A stretch of 64,000 nt of DNA from Guptibacillus hwajinpoensis (GTDB lineage: Bacteria > Bacillota > Bacilli > Bacillales > Bacillaceae_O), in the NCBI GenBank assembly GCA_016841765.1, contig JAENYN010000011.1, positions 34,455 through 98,454 of the forward strand, written 5' to 3'. Positions 52,048 through 60,171 of the stretch are shown here, one piece after another. Made by a program: the position numbers and the translations under genes. Within the stretch, counting starts at the first letter, position 1. Every line of letters starts with the position of its first letter. The notes beneath the pieces were generated by a model. The model was not told where the DNA came from and did no database searches. It saw only the letters and a list, made by a program, of their open reading frames with translations.

Positions 52048-53556
52048 ATGAAATTACTACAAATGATTGCGAACAGAATCGTCAAGAATCCAATGAAGAC
52101 TGTAACAATAACAATCATCGCCATTCTATTGTTTGCCGCTGGAGCGCAGCAGGTGGAAATGGCAACAGGCAACAACACACTAATCGAGGAAGATACGAAG
52201 GTCTATCAAAATAACCTCAAACTGGAACAGGAATTTGGCGGTGAATCGGTCATCGTCATTTATGAAGCGGAAGACGAATCCGAGTTGCTGACACCTGAAA
52301 CATTGAAGCACATGCAAGACCTCGAAGGCCAGTTGAGGACGCTGGATGGCATCTACTCAATTGTCGGCCCTCATACGGCTGTTGAAAATATATCCAGTCA
52401 AAAAGCGGAGAAATATGAAGAAGGCTTGACTGAAATGGCTGACGGGCTGAAAGAAATGGGGGAAAAGCTGGGAGAAATCAGCACAAACATCGAAGAAAAT
52501 GCTGATAGCCAGTCAGGTTTGCCGGATTTCGGCTCAAAAATATCTGAAATGGAAAAAGGCATTGGTAAAATGGTCGAGGGCCAGAAAAAGCTCGAGCAGG
52601 GAACAGGTAAATTGGTGAATGGCTATTCCAGCATGGGCAGTAAACTGAAGGACGTTGCTGCGAAACTCCAACAATCAGCCGCACAAATGGAAAAAGCCGC
52701 TGCCGGCAGCCCGGCCCAGCAGAAACAGGCAGCAGAGCTGAAACAGCTTGGCCTGCAGCTTGGCGGCATGGCTGATAAGATGGTCACCGCCGCCGAGAAA
52801 AGCGGCCAGCTCCCCGATGTATCCAGAAATACCATCAATGGGCTGCAGGGTCTGGAAAAAGGGCTGAAAGGCCAACAGAGCCAACTGGATGAGATGAGCG
52901 AACAGCAGGCAAAGCAGCAAAAAGACCTGGAAGAACTTGCTGACGGCCTTGGGGAAATGGGAGAAAATCTCATTTCAATGAGCGATAACCTCAGCGAAAT
53001 GATCGCCTATTCTGACAGCATGTCACCCGATATCCCGGAGAAACAGGCGACACTTGATCAAATGATCTATGAAGATGACGGCTCGCTTCGCAGTATGTTT
53101 GACGAGATGATCATTGATGGCCAGTACATGACGTTCATGGTCAAGTTTACGGGTGAAGCAACCGATGCCGATAAAAGTGAACTTGTTTCCTTCGTAAAAG
53201 ATTATATGGAAGAGAATCCGATTGAAGAGATAGACACAATGGTGTCCGGTAAGCCGGTTCTGGATGATTCGATCCGGACTGAGATGAAAAAAAGCATGCA
53301 AAAAATGATGGGTCTTTCAATTTTGTTCATGATTCTCGTTCTGGGGGTTGTGTTCAGGGTGAGATGGCGTCTCCTGCCGCTGGTGACAATTTTGATTGCG
53401 GTAATCGGGACGGTAGGATTGATGGGATGGCTCAGTGTGCCGATCACGATGGTTTCGATGGCGGTTTTCCCGATTTTAATTGGACTCGGCATTGACTATG
53501 CAATTCAGTTCCAGAGCAGATATACAGAAGAAATGAAAGGGGAGGAGCAATCATGA
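52048..53556 (+). CDS. RND (HAE3/MMPL) exporter, N-terminal part
   Basis: 502 aa. TM1 ('TVTITIIAILLFAAGAQQVE'), a large external loop (about 35-410) with a long coiled-coil-prone stretch repeating 'GLKEMGEKL'-like heptads, then TM2-TM4 ending in the conserved RND stretch 'IGLGIDYAIQFQSRYTEEMK'. The protein stops there, where typical HAE3 transporters continue through TM5-TM6 into the second half. The missing part is the next gene, which overlaps it by 4 bp. Proposed export of lipids or amphiphilic drugs. RBS GGGGGATG. Confidence 0.8.
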   Translation: MKLLQMIANRIVKNPMKTVTITIIAILLFAAGAQQVEMATGNNTLIEEDTKVYQNNLKLEQEFGGESVIVIYEAEDESELLTPETLKHMQDLEGQLRTLDGIYSIVGPHTAVENISSQKAEKYEEGLTEMADGLKEMGEKLGEISTNIEENADSQSGLPDFGSKISEMEKGIGKMVEGQKKLEQGTGKLVNGYSSMGSKLKDVAAKLQQSAAQMEKAAAGSPAQQKQAAELKQLGLQLGGMADKMVTAAEKSGQLPDVSRNTINGLQGLEKGLKGQQSQLDEMSEQQAKQQKDLEELADGLGEMGENLISMSDNLSEMIAYSDSMSPDIPEKQATLDQMIYEDDGSLRSMFDEMIIDGQYMTFMVKFTGEATDADKSELVSFVKDYMEENPIEEIDTMVSGKPVLDDSIRTEMKKSMQKMMGLSILFMILVLGVVFRVRWRLLPLVTILIAVIGTVGLMGWLSVPITMVSMAVFPILIGLGIDYAIQFQSRYTEEMKGEEQS

Positions 53557-54959
53557 TGAAAAACAGAAGCATGAATAGTGCCAAAAAGACCGTGACGAGA
53601 ATGGCGCCCGCCGTCCTTACAGCTCTTTTGGCGACGGCGGTTGGATTTTTATCTTTGTATACTTCGCCGGTTCCGATGATTCAGGACTTCGGTAAAATGC
53701 TGACAATCGGGATGGCGGTCAGTTTCATCGTCGGACTGTTCATCTTAATTCCAATTTTATTTACCCGCGATCACTTTTTTACAAAAGCAGTAGAGGAGAA
53801 GGAAGAGAGAACACCTCAACGTTCAAAAATGGAGAAGGTCTTGGGTGCACTTACCAATGTGATCATTAAGCTAAGGTGGCTTATTCTTTTCATAGCGATT
53901 GTCACCGCTGCAGCAGGAATATGGGGGGATATGCAGACAGGTGTTGAAACAGATGTGGAAACGTTTATGCCGCAGGATACCCAGGAACTGGAGGATATTC
54001 ACAAACTGCGTGATATTCTGGGAACGACCGATCAGGTCTCAATCATGTACAGCTCTGATAACGTTCTTGATGAGTCGTCACTGGATTGGACTGAAGAACT
54101 GACAGGATCTCTCCAGCGTGAGTTCCCGTCTGTTGTCGTTGACACCAACTCATTGACGAAGCTTCTTAAACAAGTGAACGACAGGGAAATGCCGGATCAG
54201 GAAGAAACCGCCGACATTCTCGCTGATCTTCCGGAAGAACAGCTGAAACTTTTTGTAAATGAAGAAAGAGACAGCGCTGTATTGACAGTCGGCATCAAAC
54301 ACCTGGAAGCGGAGGAACTGCAGGATTTCATTTCAGGAATGGAAGCATACGTTTCAGAAAGCGAGCCGGAGGGCATAGAAGCGACAGTCACCGGGAAATC
54401 GGTTCTGGATGTGGAAATGGTCACGGCGCTGACAACAGGCCGCTATAAAATGACGCTGCTGGGAATGGGACTTGTGTTTATGGTGCTGCTGATGATTTAC
54501 CGCCACCCGGTAAAAGCGTTCATTCCTTTGCTTCCGATCTTATTCATCGTCGGCTGGTCAGGTGGGGTCATGTACTTGTATGACATTCATTATACTCCGC
54601 TTACCGCAACCCTTGGCGCTCTCATTATCGGAATCGGAACCGAATTCACCATCTTGATCATGGAACGGTTTTATGAAGAACGTAAAAAGGGCAGAGAGAG
54701 AAGGGAAGCGATCATAACAGCCAATAAAAAGATCGGCAAGGCCATTTTCGCATCAGCTTTTACAACGATTGGCGGCTTCAGCGCTTTGTTGGTATCAGAC
54801 TTCGTGATATTGAGCAACTTTGGTATGATGACATTAGTGAACATATCATTCGCTCTTGTCAGTACACTTGTCGTCCTGCCCGCTATTTTGATGCTGCTGG
54901 ACCGGTTTGTCCACACAAAGGGTACTGATGAGCGTGGAAGAGAAACAGTTGCGGGGTGA
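53553..54959 (+). CDS. RND (HAE3/MMPL) exporter, C-terminal part
   Basis: 468 aa. It opens with a charged segment and TM5-TM6 of the first RND half ('RMAPAVLTALLATAVGFLSL', 'PMIQDFGKMLTIGMAV'), then a complete second half: TM7, external loop (about 130-300), and TM8-TM12 with 'ALIIGIGTEFTILIMERFYE'. Together with the previous gene it makes one full transporter of about 970 residues. GGGGAGG lies just before the start and the ATGA overlap implies coupling. The frame is -1 relative to the first gene. Confidence 0.8.
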   Translation: MMKNRSMNSAKKTVTRMAPAVLTALLATAVGFLSLYTSPVPMIQDFGKMLTIGMAVSFIVGLFILIPILFTRDHFFTKAVEEKEERTPQRSKMEKVLGALTNVIIKLRWLILFIAIVTAAAGIWGDMQTGVETDVETFMPQDTQELEDIHKLRDILGTTDQVSIMYSSDNVLDESSLDWTEELTGSLQREFPSVVVDTNSLTKLLKQVNDREMPDQEETADILADLPEEQLKLFVNEERDSAVLTVGIKHLEAEELQDFISGMEAYVSESEPEGIEATVTGKSVLDVEMVTALTTGRYKMTLLGMGLVFMVLLMIYRHPVKAFIPLLPILFIVGWSGGVMYLYDIHYTPLTATLGALIIGIGTEFTILIMERFYEERKKGRERREAIITANKKIGKAIFASAFTTIGGFSALLVSDFVILSNFGMMTLVNISFALVSTLVVLPAILMLLDRFVHTKGTDERGRETVAG

Positions 54960-54966
54960 ACGTTAT

Positions 54967-55536
54967 ATGAGAGATAAGACAGACCAGATTCTGACTGCTG
55001 CGATTCAAGTATTTATAAGGAAGGGATTTCTGCAGGCAACCACCCAGGAAATTGCAAAGGAAGCTGATGTAGCGGAAGTGACGCTTTACCGCAAATTTTC
55101 CACAAAGCAGAATCTGTTTGAAACAGTCATAAAAAAGGCGCTGGAGAATGAATTTCACGCCAGGATCATGAAATATGCGGGAGAACTGGATACGGAAAGC
55201 TTTTTAAAAGAAGTGCTGGATGACCGGCTTTCCGCCCTTTCAAAAAATCAAAAACTGGCAAAAACGCTGCTCGCTGAAAGCTTCATGGGGCATTTATCGG
55301 AGGAAATCAATTTTCCTGTCCTCATCTTTAACGGCCTCAAGAAAGGCCTGGATGCCAACTGCGCACATTTTAAGGCAAGACCGGATACAGACCTGCTTGC
55401 CAGGCAAATCGGCGGGATCCTGCTCAGTTCCCTCACCTTTCCTGCAGATATTCCATATCATAAACTTCCAGAAGAGGAGAAGGAAGCAGTGTTGGCTTAC
55501 CATGTGAATGCATTGAAAGCGAATTTAAAAGGATAA
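54967..55536 (+). CDS. TetR family transcriptional regulator
   Basis: 189 aa from ATG at 54967 (GGGGTGA 7-8 bases upstream and overlapping the exporter stop). The helix-turn-helix is 'AAIQVFIRKGFLQATTQEIA' and 'EADVAEVTLYRKFSTKQNLF'. The C-terminal ligand domain is unremarkable. Encoded third in the operon, it most likely represses its own operon through the twin palindromes at 51979-52028 and is released by a substrate of the exporter. Confidence 0.88.
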   Translation: MRDKTDQILTAAIQVFIRKGFLQATTQEIAKEADVAEVTLYRKFSTKQNLFETVIKKALENEFHARIMKYAGELDTESFLKEVLDDRLSALSKNQKLAKTLLAESFMGHLSEEINFPVLIFNGLKKGLDANCAHFKARPDTDLLARQIGGILLSSLTFPADIPYHKLPEEEKEAVLAYHVNALKANLKG

Positions 55537-55550
55537 GAGGCACAAATTGA

Positions 55551-55582
55551 GAAAACCGAAGGGAGGAACCCCTTCGGTTTTC
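55551..55582. terminator. Bidirectional terminator
   Basis: GAAAACCGAAGGG pairs with CCCTTCGGTTTTC between the convergent tetR and acidic-repeat genes. Confidence 0.9.
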
Positions 55583-55598
55583 GTATGGAAATACGTTT

Positions 55599-57560
55599 TT
55601 ATTCTTCGGTTGCAGGCTCAGTCGCCGCTTCAGTTTCTGTGCCTTCTTCAACTTCTGTTGTTTCTTCCTCAGAAGCTGCTACAGCCAGCACTGCAGAGTT
55701 CACTGATGCATGCTCAATAGCGGTTTCACTTGCATTTACGGAACCCATAGCATTGACTTTGTTAGCCGCTGCAGGGCTCACTTCAAGATTTTCTTCTTCT
55801 TCAGTAGCTTCCTCTTCAGTGTCTTCAGTTACCTCTTCATCAGCATCTTCAGAAGCAGTCTCTTCAGTTACTTCTTCATCAGCATCTTCAGAAGCAGTCT
55901 CTTCAGTTACTTCTTCGTCAGCATCTTCAGAAGTTGTGTCTTCAGTTACTTCTTCGTCAGCATCTTCAGAAGTTGTGTCTTCAGTTGCCTCTTCGTCAGC
56001 ATCTTCAGAAGTTACATCTTCAGTAGCTTTTTCGTCAGTATTTTCAGAAGCAGTATCCTCAGCAGCCTCTTCGTCAGTACCTTCAGAAGCAGTATCTTCA
56101 GTCACTTCTTCAGAAGCAGTGTCTTCTGATGCCTCTTCATCAGCAGCTTCCTCATCAGTTTCTGCCATCATAGCGGCATGAACACCGACAGCAGAATGCT
56201 CTGGAGCCATTTCACGGGCTTTGTCGCTTGCATTCTTCGCCATGGAATTCATTTTGTTGGCAAGAGACGGGTTCGTTTTTTCTTCTTTTTCAACATCTTC
56301 GGCTACCTCTTCATCAGCATCTTCAGTAACTGTGTCTTCTTCAGTAGCTTCTTCGTCAGCATCTTCAGAAGCAGTATCTTCAGTTACCTCTTCGTCAGCA
56401 TCTTCGGAAGCAGTATCTTCAGCGGCCTCTTCGTCAGTACCTTCAGAAGCAGTATCTTCAGAAGCCTCTTCATCAGCAGCTTCCTCATCAGTTTCCGCCA
56501 TCAAAGCAGCATGAACACCGACAGCAGAATGCTCTGGAGCCATTTCACGGGCTTTGTCGCTTGCATTCTTCGCCATGGAATTCATCTTGTTGGCAAGGGA
56601 TGGATTTGTTTTTTCTTCTTTTTCAACATCTTCGTCTTCAGTTGCGTCTTCGTCACGATCTTCATCTTCATCATTATCTTCGTTTACAGCGTCATCATCT
56701 TGATCCATATCATCTTCTTTTACTGCATCTTCATCAGCATCGAGATCAAGATCCCCGTCTTCGTCAGCATCTTCATCTTGATCCATTTCGTCATCTTCTT
56801 TTACAGCATCTTCGTCAGCATCGGTGTCAAGATCCCCGTCTTCATCGGCGTCATCATCTTGATCCGTGTCGTCATCTTCTTTTACTGCATCTTTATCGGC
56901 ATCGGTGTCAAGATCTTCGTCTTCGTCAGCATCTTCATCCATATCATCGTCTTCTTTTACAGCATCGTCGTCTTCAGCCGCATCTTCATCCTTGGAACCT
57001 TCTTCGGTATCTTCGGTGTTTTCGTCTTCATCGTCTACAGGTTTTACGTCTGTATCCGTATCAAGTTCTTCGGTTTCCTCTGCTTCCGGCTCTTCAGCAG
57101 GCACTTCTTCAGCTGCCTCTTTTTCACCGGCAAGTACTGCGGAATTTTCTGAAGCATGGTCTTTAGCTGTTGAACTAGCATTTACACTGCCCATGGCTTT
57201 TGCTTTGTTTGCTGCGGAAGGGTTGACTTTCTTGTCAGTCTGCTTTGCAGCATCTTCGTCTTCTTGTTGATCGGCTTCAGCTTCTGCGTTTACTGCAGAG
57301 TTTTCAGAAGCATTCTCTTTGGCGGTTGCACTGGCATTTGCACTGGCTTGAGACTTGCCTTTTTTGGAATCCGTATCCGTTCTCCCATCATCCAGGCGGA
57401 CAACTTTCATGTCGGAAACCTGTTCGACTTTCGCTTTTTCGACTGCCTTGGCGTTGCCTGCCGCTTCACTGACTTGTCCTCCTGCAAACACACCGACTGA
57501 TAGGACTCCTGCCATTACCAAAGTTTTTACGACTGCATTTCCATTACGATTTGATTTCAT
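55599..57560 (-). CDS. Secreted, very acidic repeat protein
   Basis: 653 aa. Signal peptide about 1-33 ('VKTLVMAGVLSVGVFAGGQV'). The mature protein is mostly Asp, Glu, Ala, Thr and Ser, in runs such as 'DEEVTEDTASEDA' and 'DEDADEDGDLDTDADEDAVK'. Five copies of a less acidic module punctuate it, with the core NASxxAxExAxExSAV usually after 'NPSxANKxxxM' (near 57290-57350, 57135-57195, 56519-56577, 56187-56244, 55690-55750). It could bind Ca2+ or other cations at the cell surface or in biofilm matrix. No anchor motif. Family not recognised. Confidence 0.65.
   Translation of the reverse strand: MKSNRNGNAVVKTLVMAGVLSVGVFAGGQVSEAAGNAKAVEKAKVEQVSDMKVVRLDDGRTDTDSKKGKSQASANASATAKENASENSAVNAEAEADQQEDEDAAKQTDKKVNPSAANKAKAMGSVNASSTAKDHASENSAVLAGEKEAAEEVPAEEPEAEETEELDTDTDVKPVDDEDENTEDTEEGSKDEDAAEDDDAVKEDDDMDEDADEDEDLDTDADKDAVKEDDDTDQDDDADEDGDLDTDADEDAVKEDDEMDQDEDADEDGDLDLDADEDAVKEDDMDQDDDAVNEDNDEDEDRDEDATEDEDVEKEEKTNPSLANKMNSMAKNASDKAREMAPEHSAVGVHAALMAETDEEAADEEASEDTASEGTDEEAAEDTASEDADEEVTEDTASEDADEEATEEDTVTEDADEEVAEDVEKEEKTNPSLANKMNSMAKNASDKAREMAPEHSAVGVHAAMMAETDEEAADEEASEDTASEEVTEDTASEGTDEEAAEDTASENTDEKATEDVTSEDADEEATEDTTSEDADEEVTEDTTSEDADEEVTEETASEDADEEVTEETASEDADEEVTEDTEEEATEEEENLEVSPAAANKVNAMGSVNASETAIEHASVNSAVLAVAASEEETTEVEEGTETEAATEPATEE
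56147..56635 (-). repeat. Internal 333-bp duplication in the acidic gene
   Basis: About 165 bp around 56147-56300 recur almost unchanged at 56480-56635, an offset of 333 bp (111 codons). They carry the module ending 'APEHSAVGVHAA'. The near identity suggests a recent duplication or ongoing recombination. Confidence 0.8.
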
Positions 57561-57585
57561 GTTTTAGTTCGCTCCTTTTTTTGTG

Positions 57586-58560
57586 TTAGATGACATTACT
57601 TGCTGGCGTCATGTATAAAAAAGGAGCTTTTTTTGGCGGTGGAGACGGAGGAGCATTCATCCATTGATTAAAATAAATGTGTGAGCCAGAGATATACGGA
57701 AGAATGACTTTTGAAGTCATCATCATATTCAATTCCAGCCACTTATCGAAAAAGGCTGAAGTACTCTGGCCGCTGCCTGTCGTCCGGTCTTTTGATGAAC
57801 CGCCGGATGAAGACGAGTTCACCTGGGATGTAAAGACAACGGCATCGGCAGGGTGCCTGTCCGGCTGCTCAGAAGGCAAGTCTTCGGACTCCGGCCAAAT
57901 GGATTCGGCGTTCTTCTCGCCGTTTTGTGCCGGTTCTAATCGGGATTCTGAAGTGTCCTTCTTTTTCCCCTCCTGCTTTACAGGCGATTTTTCTCTTGAT
58001 GAATCAATGTTATGTAGGGACTTGACTGAGGAACTTCCCATGTCGACGGAATCTCCAGTTCCTCTTGCTGATGGCGTTTTCATGATTGACTGCCCTTTAT
58101 GCTCCCCGTTATCCGGTCCAGTTTGGACTGGTTTGGATTTCGGGTTTGCTTTTGTGTTCTTCTTCTGGGCTGCCGGCTGCACTGGGGGTTTAGCGCGTTT
58201 GTCTTCGTGCTGCTGACGATGTTCCTCGGCCTTTTGTTGTGCGGCTTCAACAGCCTGTTCCGCTTCACCGCTTGCCTGATCAGGCAGCTGCACGTTTTTA
58301 TCATTTTCAGCAGCAGCTGATTTTAGCGGATTCGCCGGGACATCCGCCGGATTCCCCTTCATCCGCGGTTTCCGTTGAGGCGGTTCGGAAGGGCTTTTAT
58401 CACCCGATTCTTCCAGGCCTGTTCCAGCTGTTGCTTCCACAGCCTTCTCATTAGGATTAGGTTTTGCCGCTTCACCATCATTTTCCGCGAAAGCGTCTGC
58501 AGGAAAAAACAGAACAGCACTGGCCAGCAGTCCGTTGAAAAGTAAGGATCGGAAGTGCAT
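57586..58560 (-). CDS. Secreted low-complexity protein of unknown function
   Basis: 324 aa from ATG at 58560 (GGAGG 7 bases upstream). Signal peptide about 1-25 ('LLFNGLLASAVLFFPADAFA'). The middle is disordered (K, E, P, Q, S, G). The last 60 residues look ordered: 'FFDKWLELNMMMTSKVILPY' and 'GSHIYFNQWMNAPPSPPPKK'. It lies 25 bp upstream of the acidic protein gene on the same strand, so the two are probably co-expressed and may act together outside the cell. No family recognised. Confidence 0.6.
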   Translation of the reverse strand: MHFRSLLFNGLLASAVLFFPADAFAENDGEAAKPNPNEKAVEATAGTGLEESGDKSPSEPPQRKPRMKGNPADVPANPLKSAAAENDKNVQLPDQASGEAEQAVEAAQQKAEEHRQQHEDKRAKPPVQPAAQKKNTKANPKSKPVQTGPDNGEHKGQSIMKTPSARGTGDSVDMGSSSVKSLHNIDSSREKSPVKQEGKKKDTSESRLEPAQNGEKNAESIWPESEDLPSEQPDRHPADAVVFTSQVNSSSSGGSSKDRTTGSGQSTSAFFDKWLELNMMMTSKVILPYISGSHIYFNQWMNAPPSPPPKKAPFLYMTPASNVI

Positions 58561-58766
58561 CTTTTCACCTCCCTTCAATTCAAACGTTCTATCAACAGTT
58601 TTTCTTATAAAAAAGTCGGTTTTTGACCGTATCCGGTTTAAATACCGGTAAAATCGGGTAAATAGTCCGAATTTTGTCGCGGTTTAAAGCAGGCAGTGCT
58701 TAAGAAAGATAAAGTTAGAAGTTCGGAAAGAGGGGGTAATGGTGGGTAAAAGAAGGGGAGGATCAA

Positions 58767-59501
58767 ATGAACATTTGGGTTACGCTGATTTTTTTGCTTT
58801 TATTACTCGCTATCCATTTCAGTGCTCAGTTTATACACTCAGCGGATAAAAACATGAAGATGAAAATCCTATCAGGTGCCGCAGGTGTTTCTGTCGCCTA
58901 TATTTTTCTTCACCTTCTGCCTGAACTGTTAAAACAGCAAAGAACACTGGAGATTGACACAAACATTCTTTCTTTTTTGGATCACCATGTTTACTATATT
59001 GCGGTGTTTGGGTTCATCACGTTTTATGGACTCGAAAAAGCGGCCAAGGAATCACGGAAAAATAACAGCGATGACCAGACCGAGCCGGCCGTTTTTTGGG
59101 TGCATATGGCTTCTTTCTTTATTTATAATGCCCTTATCGGCCATTTGCTTGTCAGCCGCTCAAAAGAGGAGACGATATTCGGACTCATTCTGTATACAAT
59201 TGGTGTTGGCCTGCATTTCTTTGTTGTCGATTTTACACTTACCAGCCACCATAAAAGTCAGTTCACCCAAAAAGGACGCTGGATATTGAGCGTTGCCATC
59301 GCTCTCGGCTGGCTGGCGGGGATTCTTGAAATCTTCCCGCCGCTTTTGCTTAGCGTCTTGCTCTCGTTTCTGACCGGAGCCATCATCTTAAACGTCCTGA
59401 AAGAAGAACTTCCGGGTGAACGGCAAGCGAGCTACAGCACCTTTGCCGCCAGCGCGGTTGTTTATATGGTCCTGCTCGTAACAGCGGGGATGTTCGGATG
59501 A
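58767..59501 (+). CDS. ZIP-like polytopic membrane protein
   Basis: 244 aa with about seven or eight transmembrane segments. 'GAAGVSVAYIFLHLLPELLK' resembles the first ZIP helices (GxxxxxxxxHLLPE), and 'LNVLKEELPGERQASYSTFA' near the C-terminus resembles the last ZIP loop (LPxE). The usual metal-binding HxxxE/H pairs of ZIP TM4-TM5 are not clear; 'GVGLHFFVVDFTLTSHHKSQ' has His and Asp instead. A metal transport role is possible but unproven. RBS GGGGAGGA. Confidence 0.6.
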   Translation: MNIWVTLIFLLLLLAIHFSAQFIHSADKNMKMKILSGAAGVSVAYIFLHLLPELLKQQRTLEIDTNILSFLDHHVYYIAVFGFITFYGLEKAAKESRKNNSDDQTEPAVFWVHMASFFIYNALIGHLLVSRSKEETIFGLILYTIGVGLHFFVVDFTLTSHHKSQFTQKGRWILSVAIALGWLAGILEIFPPLLLSVLLSFLTGAIILNVLKEELPGERQASYSTFAASAVVYMVLLVTAGMFG

Positions 59502-59537
59502 ATTGAAGAAAATATGACAGAGAAACGATGAGCAGAG

Positions 59538-59568
59538 AACCCGGTGAGGAATATCATCGGGTTTTTTG
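59538..59568 (+). terminator. Rho-independent terminator
   Basis: AACCCGGTGA pairs with TCATCGGGTT (one G-T pair), followed by TTTTGC. Confidence 0.85.
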
Positions 59569-59769
59569 CATTCCTCACGGATACTAGCCGGTTTATGTCA
59601 GAAAGTAACCCCAGATTGTGAGAAGGTGTGCGTTGAATGTTCTGTAATGGCAGATTGAAAGGTCTTTTTTGATAGAAATCTGGTTAATATATGGATTTCA
59701 TGCGAAATTAGCCTTTCTCAAGCCATGTGTTTCACTTTTTAAACAGTTGATAAGGGGCAGGCAACACCT

Positions 59770-59995
59770 TTCACGCCATATCGCGCTGATTTCACGCCAA
59801 ACGCCAGCTGGTTCACGCCATACCCTGACCTAATCAAGCCATAAGTCGGAAGTTTCGCGCCATACCACTGTTTTCGCGCCATAAGTCGGAAGTTTCACGC
59901 CAAACTCCGCCAGATACAAGCCATGCGGGTTTACGCCAAACTCCATCAGATTCGCACCATACGGGTTTATGCCGAAATCTCTAGATTCACGCCAT
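59770..59995 (-). repeat. 21-bp phased GC[A/G][T/C]GAAA repeat array (locus D, inverted)
   Basis: Reverse-oriented cores TTCACGCC, TTCGCGCC or variants end at 59774, 59795, 59816, 59837, 59858, 59877, 59898, 59919 and then less regularly to 59990. Steps are 21 bp except one of 19. The motif on the minus strand is GGCGTGAA, as at loci A-C. It lies between convergent genes, and no ORF is accepted in 59569-60171. Confidence 0.85.
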
Positions 59996-60127
59996 CCCCC
60001 TTGGCCGCCGCCCGCATCTTCCAGTTAAACAGCCCCTCTTCAAACATCTGACAAAACTCGACTCCTGAGGAAACCGCCTAAAAGCTGCGTCACCTGCTGC
60101 CTAAGCGCGGCATCCCCACACCAAACA

Positions 60128-60148
60128 GCACCGTACAAAGCACGGTGC
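60128..60148 (-). terminator. Hairpin after DUF2332 gene
   Basis: GCACCGT pairs with ACGGTGC over a 7-base loop, 24 bp beyond the stop of the minus-strand gene. No clear T-run; weak call. Confidence 0.4.
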
Positions 60149-60171
60149 AAGTATCGAACAGCCAACCCGGT

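Noticed and set aside
53530..53560. Programmed -1 frameshift joining the two RND genes
   Set aside because: The frames would allow it, but AAAGGGG does not form a canonical X-XXY-YYZ slippery heptamer and I see no stimulatory structure; coupled re-initiation at the ATGA overlap is simpler.
56178..57152. 324-codon hydrophobic plus-strand ORF
   Set aside because: Reverse complement of the acidic repeat gene: GAA/GAT codons read backwards give Phe/Ile/Ser runs. The minus strand has the signal peptide and ribosome binding site.
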